Part shown: one piece after another, positions 1 to 5,458 of the stretch
Numbering within the stretch: position 1 is the first letter of the stretch
Layout of the letters: each line of letters starts with the position of its first letter
Assembly (NCBI GenBank): GCA_027623845.1
Contig: JAQBUJ010000198.1
Span: forward strand, 1-6,413
Length of the DNA stretch: 6,413 nt
Source of the DNA: Pseudomonadota bacterium
Lineage (GTDB): Bacteria > Pseudomonadota > Alphaproteobacteria > Thalassobaculales > Thalassobaculaceae
Direction: 5' to 3'
Position numbers and translations under genes: made by a program
Notes under the pieces: generated by a model
What the model was told of the DNA's origin: nothing
What the model saw: the letters and a program-made list of their open reading frames with translations, nothing else
Databases searched by the model: none

Positions 1-1
1 C

Positions 2-202
2 TGCTCGGCGAGCAGGCAGGGAATGTCATACGCCATGAAGGGGTGCATCAAGGGAATCATCGGAGCCGACATAAAGTTCAATCTCGCTACGGTTGACGCA
101 TTGGCGGGCGATCGCGTAAGCCCGCCGATTATGCCCGCGCGGACTCGAACAGGCCTAGCGGAAATTCGGAACATCATGACCGCGGTCAGCGCCATCTATT
201 GA
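2..202 (+). CDS. 3' end of an unidentified gene, possibly DHDPS/NAL-family aldolase (partial)
   Basis: The frame starting at base 2 is open from the window edge to a TGA at 200-202, giving 66 codons of a C-terminus whose start lies outside the window. About 70% of its codons end in G or C, as in the genes downstream. The last 35 or so residues contain RVSPPIMP, then LAEIRNIM near the end. This resembles the closing segment of dihydrodipicolinate synthase/N-acetylneuraminate lyase family proteins, where a (V)RPPL-P motif precedes a final helix. That match is from memory of the family pattern and is tentative. No catalytic residues (the Schiff-base lysine or YNxP region) fall inside the window. 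The minus strand is also open over 1-177 and shares the same wobble positions, so codon bias alone cannot decide the strand. The family-like C-terminus and the same-strand neighbours favour this reading. Confidence 0.5.
   Translation, partial: CSASRQGMSYAMKGCIKGIIGADIKFNLATVDALAGDRVSPPIMPARTRTGLAEIRNIMTAVSAIY
103..126. repeat. 7-bp inverted repeat (stem-loop)
   Basis: GGCGGGC (103-109) and GCCCGCC (120-126) are perfect inverted copies around a 10-base loop. No T-run follows, so it is not an intrinsic terminator. It lies inside the putative partial gene and could simply reflect high GC content. Confidence 0.4.
177..188. repeat. 12-base perfect palindrome upstream of the MFS gene
   Basis: TGACCGCGGTCA reads the same on both strands. 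It overlaps the last codons of the putative upstream gene and lies 84 bases before the MFS start codon, a position where a dimeric repressor or activator could bind. No second copy is visible nearby and no family of regulators is identified by the sequence, so an operator role is only a possibility. Confidence 0.35.
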
Positions 203-261
203 CCCGCATCAACCTCGTTTAGCCAAAAACCCTTCATGCTTCAGTGTTGGGTTCGGTTTCC

Positions 262-266
262 AAGGA
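262..266 (+). promoter_or_regulatory. Ribosome binding site of the MFS gene
   Basis: AAGGA lies 5 bases before the ATG at 272. It supports that start over the in-frame ATG at 236, which has no purine-rich site before it and would add 12 residues atypical of the family. Confidence 0.7.
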
Positions 267-271
267 TCGCC

Positions 272-1468
272 ATGCAGGAAAAATCGGCCAAGGGTTTGAC
301 CATAACGCTCGGCGCCGTCGCCGCGCTCGGGGCGGCGGCGATCGACATGTATTTGCCTAGCCTGCCAACGATCGAGGTGGAGCTGACATCCGGCTCCGGA
401 CAGGCCCAGTTAACCCTCGGCGCCTTCTTTGTCGGTCTCGGTATCGGTCAGTTATTTTATGGGGCGATCTCCGACGCCCACGGCCGACGCCGGGTACTGA
501 TCGGCGGGATCATTCTCTATTGCCTGGCCAGCCTCGGCTGCGTTTTCGCCGCTGATATCGTAGAGCTGATCGCTTGGCGGTTCGTTCAAGCACTGGGCGC
601 GGCGTCCGGCGGGGTGATCGCCCGGGCGATGGTGCGCGATCTGTTCTCGTTGAACGAGGCGGCGCGGGCCCAATCCTTCATCAATCTCGCCTTCTCGATC
701 ACGCCGCTGCTGGCGCCGACGATCGGCGGCTATATGCTCACTTGGTTCGGATGGCGGTCGATTTTTTTGGTGCTTTGTCTGTTCGGCGCGGCCTGTCTGA
801 TTGCGCTTTATGTTCGGGTGCCCGAAACCCTCAGCGCCGATCGGCGGACACCGCTTGCCGCAGGCTCGTTATTGCGTAGCTACGGTCGCATCCTGAGCAA
901 CCGGCAATCCCTGGGATGCATTCTGACCGGCTCTTTCGCCTTTGCCTGCATGTTCACGTTTTTCGCCACCTCGCCCTTCGTTTACATCACCGTCTTCGGC
1001 GTCCCACAGCAGCATTACGGGTTGCTGTTCGCGCTCAATGTGGTGGGGATCATCGCCGCCAATTTCATCAATACCAGGGTGGTTGTCCGTTTCGGCGCTC
1101 TGGCCATGCTGCGGGTTGGCAGCCTGATATCAGCGGGCGGCGGGCTGGCGCTCTTGCTGGCGACGGCGTTTGAGGTGGGGGGCATAGTTGGTGTGGTTCT
1201 GCCGATGATAACGGTGGTCGGCAGCCTGGGCTTCGTCGGCGCCAACGCCATCGCCGGCGCGTTGGAGCCGTTCCCGAAGCTGGCCGCCACCACGGCGTCG
1301 CTGTTTGGATTTTGGCAGATGATGCTGGGCGCGGCTGCCGGCGTCGCGGTCGGCTTGTTGCATGACGGCACGCCGCTGCCGATGGGCATGATGATCGGTG
1401 GGTTGAGCCTGCTGGGCTTGTTGTTCTGCCTGACCTTGGTCCGACCCGGGCGTAAAACCAGCGATTGA
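272..1468 (+). CDS. Bcr/CflA family MFS drug exporter
   Basis: This is an inner-membrane, proton-driven efflux transporter of the major facilitator superfamily, DHA1 type (the Bcr/CflA group exports drugs such as bicyclomycin and chloramphenicol). The 398-residue length and about 12 hydrophobic segments fit the family. Visible signatures are DMYLPSLP in the first membrane segment (residues 25-32), the loop 2-3 motif A around G59-R74 (GQLFYGAISDAHGRRR), the conserved RFVQALGA then ARAMVRD (103-123), a motif-C-like PLLAPTIGGYM in segment 5 (145-155), and the late family motif ALEPFPKLAATTASLFGF (330-347). Start 272 is chosen over 236 because of the Shine-Dalgarno site and the usual short cytoplasmic N-terminus. 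No regulator gene is adjacent within the window. The substrate cannot be read from the sequence. It follows the putative upstream gene by 69 bases, in which no strong promoter is visible (TTGACC at 199-204 has no good -10 partner). Confidence 0.9.
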   Translation: MQEKSAKGLTITLGAVAALGAAAIDMYLPSLPTIEVELTSGSGQAQLTLGAFFVGLGIGQLFYGAISDAHGRRRVLIGGIILYCLASLGCVFAADIVELIAWRFVQALGAASGGVIARAMVRDLFSLNEAARAQSFINLAFSITPLLAPTIGGYMLTWFGWRSIFLVLCLFGAACLIALYVRVPETLSADRRTPLAAGSLLRSYGRILSNRQSLGCILTGSFAFACMFTFFATSPFVYITVFGVPQQHYGLLFALNVVGIIAANFINTRVVVRFGALAMLRVGSLISAGGGLALLLATAFEVGGIVGVVLPMITVVGSLGFVGANAIAGALEPFPKLAATTASLFGFWQMMLGAAAGVAVGLLHDGTPLPMGMMIGGLSLLGLLFCLTLVRPGRKTSD

Positions 1469-1487
1469 CGGCGGCACTGGATCAATC

Positions 1488-1501
1488 CCCGTCGCGACGG
1501 G
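1488..1501. repeat. 14-base perfect palindrome between MFS and glycosyltransferase genes
   Basis: CCCGTCGCGACGGG is fully self-complementary. As RNA it can form a 5-bp stem with a CGCG loop. It ends 13 bases before the ATG at 1515, occupying the place where a ribosome binding site would be expected; no clear Shine-Dalgarno sequence is present there. No T-run follows, so it is not a standard terminator. It could be an operator, an RNA hairpin affecting initiation, or chance in GC-rich DNA. Confidence 0.5.
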
Positions 1502-1514
1502 TAGACTCAACGCC

Positions 1515-4148
1515 ATGAGCCTCCAGGAGACCATCGACCGAGCCTTGACCCTGCATCGCGGCGGCGCCCTGGCCGAGGCGACGGCCCTCTATCGCCAAGC
1601 CTTCACCGCCTCGGACCAGCATCCGACCGTCGCCAATCTGCTGGCCATCGCCCTCGACGAGCAGGGCTTTGGCGATGCCGCCGAAGACGTCCTCGATCAA
1701 GCCCTGGCCGGCGTCGCACAAAACGAACCCGCGAGCCTGGAGCCAGCCCTCAACCTCGCCCAGCTTCGCGTGCGCCGAGGCGCTATCGCCGATGCGATAG
1801 AACCGCTCCGCCGGGCCGCCGGGCTCGAATCCCCTGACACCAATGCGCGCGGACTGCTGTTCCAGATCGCCCTTGATCTGCGACGCCGGGACCTGGCCTT
1901 GGACGCCGCCGAACGGTTGCTGTGCGATGAAGCCGGTCGGGCAATCTGTGTCCAGGCCATCGAAACGGCATCCCGCGCCGGCGCTGCCGAGATCGCGCTT
2001 GAGGTCGCCAGGTTGGCGTCGCGGGCCTGTCCCGACCGCGCGGCATTCCAATTGCAGATCGGTAACCTTTTGGCCGCAGCCGGTCAGGCCGAGGAGGCGA
2101 AAAGCCACTACCGACGGTGCTTGATAACAGCGCCTGATATTTCCGTCGCCGCAAACAACCTGGCCAACCTTCTGGCGACGTCAAGCGCGATTGGGCTGGC
2201 GGCGTCGCGCGCGCCTGGGTCCGCGCGTCGTCATTACCAACACGCTACGATCGCCAGAGGCGCCTATCCCGACGCCGAAGCCAATCTGGCGAAACTTCTG
2301 GCGCGGTTAGGCGAGCATGACGCCGCATTTTCACATGCCAAACGCGCGGTTGAGCTGGAGCCCGGCAATGCCAACCACCATGACGGATTGGGCGGGGTGC
2401 TGCACGCCATGGGCCGCTCGGATCAGGCGATTTCGGTTTTCAAGCATGCGCTGATGATCGACCCAGCCAATGCCGGCGCCTGGACCAATCTCGGCGCGGC
2501 GCTGAAGCCGTCCGGGCGCGCCGACCTGGTCCTCGCCGCCCACGCCAAAGCCCTGATGGTGATGCCCGATCTGGCGGTGGCGCATCGCAACAGGGGCGTG
2601 CAACTCGCGGACTTGGCGGATATGGCCGGCGCTAGGGCGGCCTATGACCGGGCGCTCCAACTGGAGCCTGAAAACGCCGGTCTGGCTTTCAAGGCGGCGA
2701 TGAGCTTCAACACGATCGTCGACTCGGATGAGGAGATTGATGCGATCCGCGCCGATATCATCTCCAAGCTCGCGGCGCTCCGAACCTCCGGCGGCGGCAT
2801 TGGTGATCCGATGCGCGAGGTCGGGCTGTCGAACTTCTATCTCGCCTATCATGGCCGCAATGATCGCCAGATCCAGTCATCAATCGCGACAACCTATCTG
2901 GCGCTTTGCCCGGATCTCGCCTGGCAGGCACCGCATTGCGCCGCGCCGCCATCGCCTGACCGGGCCGCGCGGATCAAGATCGGCTTCTTCTCGGTCTTCC
3001 TGCACGACCATTCAATCCGCTACATCGCCGAGGGAGTGATCCAGAACCTTGATCGCCAGCGCTTCGAGTTGTTCGTGGTCAGCAATCAGCCGCAATCTGC
3101 GACATCCGTGTTCCCGCCCGGCGCCGGGCCGGACCACTTCATCGTCGTGCCAAACGAACTGGAGCTGGCTCGGCGAATGATCGCCGCGGCGGAACTGGAT
3201 ATCCTGGTCTATTGCGATATCGGTATGGAGCCGCTGTCCTATTACCTCGCCTTCGCTCGCCTGGCGCCGGTGCAATGCGTGCTTCAGGGCCATCCGGTCA
3301 CCACCGGCATCGCCAATGTCGACTATTTCATCTCCAGCGCCTGGCAGGAGCCGGCGGATTACCGGGACCACTATACCGAGGCCTGCGTGCGGCTTGGCGA
3401 TGTCGCGTTTTTCTACATCCAGGAACCGCAAGCCAAGCCCGGCAACCGCGCCGATTTCAACCTGCCCGAGGATCGCAACCTATATTTCTGCCCACAGACC
3501 CTGTTCAAGTTCCATCCGCATTTCGACGCCATGCTGCGCGGTATCCTGGAGCGCGATCCAAACGGTCTGTTACTGTTGTTGCGTGACCGCTCGGCGCATC
3601 GCACCCGGCAATTGGCTGAACGCCTGGAACACTCCCTGGGGCCGATCGCCGGGCGGGTGGTCTGGCTCGAGCGAATGACGAAGGAGCGCTACTACACGCT
3701 GCTCTCGCTCTCGGACGTGATCCTCGATACGCCGTATTTCAGCGGCGGCAACACGACGATCCAATCCCTGGCCCTGGGCGTTCCCACGGTGACCCATGCA
3801 AGCCCACATGTACGGGGCCGGATCACCATTGGCTGGATGCGCATCCTGGAAACCATGGAACTGGTGGCTGAGACCGGCGCTGACTATGCCGATATCGCAG
3901 TCGCCTGCGCCACCGATCCGGCGTTTCGCGCGGCGGTCTGCGCCAAGCTATCGGCTAATAGCCCGCGGCTGTTCCGGCGAGACGCGGTGGTCCGCGAGCA
4001 TGAGGACTTCTTCGTCGCCGCGCTCGACGCTGCCCGTGCTGGTCGCCCCCGGCTGGATTGGGGGCCAAATCCGGACCCGAATCGGGTGTCACGTGATACC
4101 GGGTCGGCGGCGTCTCCCCCAAACGAGAATACCCCGAGAGCACCCTGA
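1515..4148 (+). CDS. TPR-repeat GT41 (O-GlcNAc transferase/SPINDLY-like) glycosyltransferase
   Basis: An 877-residue cytoplasmic protein with no signal peptide or membrane segment. Residues 5-400 form a TPR solenoid of roughly nine to ten repeats, clearest at 5-38, 176-208 and 255-390, expected to bind acceptor proteins. Residues 430-475 are the linker typical of bacterial SPINDLY-like proteins (REVGLSNFYLAYHGR). Residues 486-840 are the GT-B catalytic region: KIGFFSVFLHDHS (H499 aligns with human OGT H498), GHPVTTG (592-598), CPQTLFK with K665 at the OGT K842 position, and DVILDTPYFSGGNTT (734-748), where bacterial-type GGNTT replaces the OGT NGHTT. By family it should transfer a sugar from a nucleotide donor to Ser/Thr or Asn of a protein; donor and target are unknown. 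The tail after 842 is Pro/Asn-rich and looks unconserved. TPR spacing is irregular around 216-258. The start is supported because the first TPR helix begins immediately, although the ribosome binding site is weak. Confidence 0.88.
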   Translation: MSLQETIDRALTLHRGGALAEATALYRQAFTASDQHPTVANLLAIALDEQGFGDAAEDVLDQALAGVAQNEPASLEPALNLAQLRVRRGAIADAIEPLRRAAGLESPDTNARGLLFQIALDLRRRDLALDAAERLLCDEAGRAICVQAIETASRAGAAEIALEVARLASRACPDRAAFQLQIGNLLAAAGQAEEAKSHYRRCLITAPDISVAANNLANLLATSSAIGLAASRAPGSARRHYQHATIARGAYPDAEANLAKLLARLGEHDAAFSHAKRAVELEPGNANHHDGLGGVLHAMGRSDQAISVFKHALMIDPANAGAWTNLGAALKPSGRADLVLAAHAKALMVMPDLAVAHRNRGVQLADLADMAGARAAYDRALQLEPENAGLAFKAAMSFNTIVDSDEEIDAIRADIISKLAALRTSGGGIGDPMREVGLSNFYLAYHGRNDRQIQSSIATTYLALCPDLAWQAPHCAAPPSPDRAARIKIGFFSVFLHDHSIRYIAEGVIQNLDRQRFELFVVSNQPQSATSVFPPGAGPDHFIVVPNELELARRMIAAAELDILVYCDIGMEPLSYYLAFARLAPVQCVLQGHPVTTGIANVDYFISSAWQEPADYRDHYTEACVRLGDVAFFYIQEPQAKPGNRADFNLPEDRNLYFCPQTLFKFHPHFDAMLRGILERDPNGLLLLLRDRSAHRTRQLAERLEHSLGPIAGRVVWLERMTKERYYTLLSLSDVILDTPYFSGGNTTIQSLALGVPTVTHASPHVRGRITIGWMRILETMELVAETGADYADIAVACATDPAFRAAVCAKLSANSPRLFRRDAVVREHEDFFVAALDAARAGRPRLDWGPNPDPNRVSRDTGSAASPPNENTPRAP
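4055..4105. repeat. Cluster of overlapping inverted repeats in the glycosyltransferase tail
   Basis: Within 51 bases are GGATT/AATCC (4055-4059 and 4068-4072), ACCCGA-A-TCGGGT (4075-4087), GACCCG/CGGGTC (4074-4079 and 4100-4105), and GGTGTCACGTGATACC (4085-4100), whose two halves pair at seven of eight positions, the eighth being G-T, around a central TCACGTGA. Some of these foldings are mutually exclusive. They end about 50 bases before the ycaQ start, inside the coding end of the glycosyltransferase that shows no conserved protein motif. A role as operator or RNA structure for ycaQ is possible but unproven. Confidence 0.4.
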
Positions 4149-4155
4149 GAGCGCC

Positions 4156-5382
4156 ATGACCGATCGTCTATCAAATACCGATGCCCGCCGGCTGTTCCTG
4201 TCGCTGCATGGGCTCTCGCAAACCGGCTCGGACCCGTTGCGCCGGGGCGATGTCGCCGCTCTGGTCGAGCGGGTCGGTTTTGTCCAGATCGACAGCATCC
4301 GCACCGTCGAACGGGCGCATCACCACATCCTGTTTTCCCGAGCCGGTGCGTACAAACCCAGTTGGCTCGACCATCACGTGGAGAGCGAACGCACCCTGTT
4401 CGAGAACTGGACCCACGACGCCTCGATCATTCCGGTGCGGTTCTTTCCCTATTGGAAGCCGCGCTTCGAGCGGGCCCGCGACCGGATCATGGGCCAGGCC
4501 TGGTGGCGGGATCGCATCGGCGACAACCCGGACGCGGTCTGCGCCAAGGTCCTGGAGCACGTCGCCGAACACGGCCCGGTCATGGCCCGCGATCTAAAAT
4601 CCGACAATCCGGAACCGCCCGAGGGCATGGACCCATCAGCTTCGGCCTGGTGGGGCTGGCATCCCTCGAAGGCGGCGCTGGTTTTCCTGTGGCGCACCGG
4701 CCAGCTTTCCGTGACCGGGCGCGAAGGCTTTCAAAAGGTCTACGACCTGACCGAACGGGTGATCCCGGAGCAACATCGCGCGCATGAGCCGGGACCGGAG
4801 GAGTTCCTCGACTGGAACTGCGCCAGTGCGTTGGAGCGGGTCGGCTTTGCCGGTCACCGCGAGATCGCCAACTACTGGGAGGCGGTGCGCCCCGCCGAGG
4901 CCAAAGCCTGGTGCGAGGGGCCGGGCCGCAACGCGGTCCGCACGATCGAGGTCGAAGGCGCTGATGGCGATACCCTCGAGATGTTCGCCGATCCCGATAT
5001 CGCCGGGATGTTGGAGCGGGCAGCGCCGCCGCCGGCCCGGGTACGGTTTCTCTCGCCCTTCGATCCGATCCTGCGCGATCGCAAGCGTGCGCAATGGCTG
5101 TTCGGCTTTGATTTCCGCATCGAGATCTACGTGCCGGCGGCGCAGCGCCAATACGGCTATTACGTCTATCCGATGCTGGAGCGTGACCAGCTGATCGGGC
5201 GAATCGAGATCAAGAACAACCGCGACGCCGATTCGTTGGACGTGCTTGGCTTATGGCTGGAGCCCAAGGTCACCATGAGCAAACCGCGCCGCGCCCGCAT
5301 CGACGCCGAACTGGAACGTTGGCGGCGCTATGTCGGGCTTGGCCAGGAGACCTGGCGTTATCAAGAAACCAACCTGAATTGA
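4156..5382 (+). CDS. ycaQ: YcaQ-family (AlkX-type) DNA glycosylase
   Basis: A 408-residue protein of the HTH_42/YcaQ family, close to the length of E. coli YcaQ. These enzymes cut the N-glycosidic bond of alkylated bases and unhook interstrand crosslinks such as those from nitrogen mustard. The catalytic motif reads VQIDSIRTVERAH (residues 43-55), with Q44 and D46 giving the QxD form of AlkX rather than the QxQ form of AlkZ. Other family landmarks are LFENWTHDASIIPVRFFPYW (81-100), a winged-helix segment around KAALVFLWRTGQLSVTGRE (172-190), and the C-terminal block FLSPFDPILRDRKRAQWLFG (298-317) with FRIEIYVPAAQRQYGYYVYP just after. The start is the ATG 7 bases after the glycosyltransferase stop. 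The same frame is open further upstream to 3796, but that part lies inside the glycosyltransferase gene and has no family resemblance. The near-contact suggests translational coupling; GAGAG overlapping the upstream stop may serve as a weak ribosome site. Confidence 0.92.
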   Translation: MTDRLSNTDARRLFLSLHGLSQTGSDPLRRGDVAALVERVGFVQIDSIRTVERAHHHILFSRAGAYKPSWLDHHVESERTLFENWTHDASIIPVRFFPYWKPRFERARDRIMGQAWWRDRIGDNPDAVCAKVLEHVAEHGPVMARDLKSDNPEPPEGMDPSASAWWGWHPSKAALVFLWRTGQLSVTGREGFQKVYDLTERVIPEQHRAHEPGPEEFLDWNCASALERVGFAGHREIANYWEAVRPAEAKAWCEGPGRNAVRTIEVEGADGDTLEMFADPDIAGMLERAAPPPARVRFLSPFDPILRDRKRAQWLFGFDFRIEIYVPAAQRQYGYYVYPMLERDQLIGRIEIKNNRDADSLDVLGLWLEPKVTMSKPRRARIDAELERWRRYVGLGQETWRYQETNLN

Positions 5383-5447
5383 CGATCCTCGGCTTGAGTC
5401 GCGCCCGCAGATCGTGTCCTGTTGCCAAAGCAGCGAAACCCAGCACC

Positions 5448-5452
5448 GGGAG
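5448..5452 (+). promoter_or_regulatory. Ribosome binding site of the FAD dehydrogenase gene
   Basis: GGGAG lies 6 bases before the GTG at 5459 and decides that start. An earlier in-frame GTG at 5414 has no comparable site. The remainder of the 76-base gap 5383-5458 shows no terminator and no convincing promoter. Confidence 0.65.
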
Positions 5453-5458
5453 ACAGCC

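Noticed and set aside
1..15. CTGCTC-GGC-GAGCAG hairpin at the window start
   Set aside because: Six-bp stem with a 3-base loop and no T-run, inside a probable coding frame; chance symmetry in GC-rich codons is sufficient.
130..165. tRNA T-arm-like TTCGAGT on the minus strand
   Set aside because: The flanking bases (GCCTG and CCGCG) do not pair into a T-stem, and no acceptor, D or anticodon arms can be formed.
199..227. TTGACC as a -35 element for the MFS gene
   Set aside because: No acceptable -10 hexamer occurs at 16-18 bases spacing, and TTGA overlaps the probable stop codon of the upstream gene.
236..271. Earlier ATG at 236 for the MFS gene
   Set aside because: It has no ribosome binding site, whereas AAGGA is well placed before the ATG at 272; the extra 12 residues are not typical of the family.
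452..2184. Long minus-strand and alternate-frame open frames across the MFS and glycosyltransferase genes
   Set aside because: They are the expected by-product of high GC content opposite real genes; their translations are low-complexity, Arg/Ala/Gly-rich and show no family motifs.
3796..4155. Upstream open extension of the ycaQ frame (about 120 residues) overlapping the glycosyltransferase gene
   Set aside because: It lies out of frame within a well-supported gene, is rich in Arg, Ser, Pro and Trp in the way of shadow translations, has no family resemblance, and the ATG at 4156 matches the usual YcaQ N-terminus.
5383..5458. Terminator or promoter between ycaQ and the FAD dehydrogenase gene
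   Set aside because: No GC-rich stem followed by a T-run is present, and TTGAGT at 5394 lacks a plausible -10 partner.
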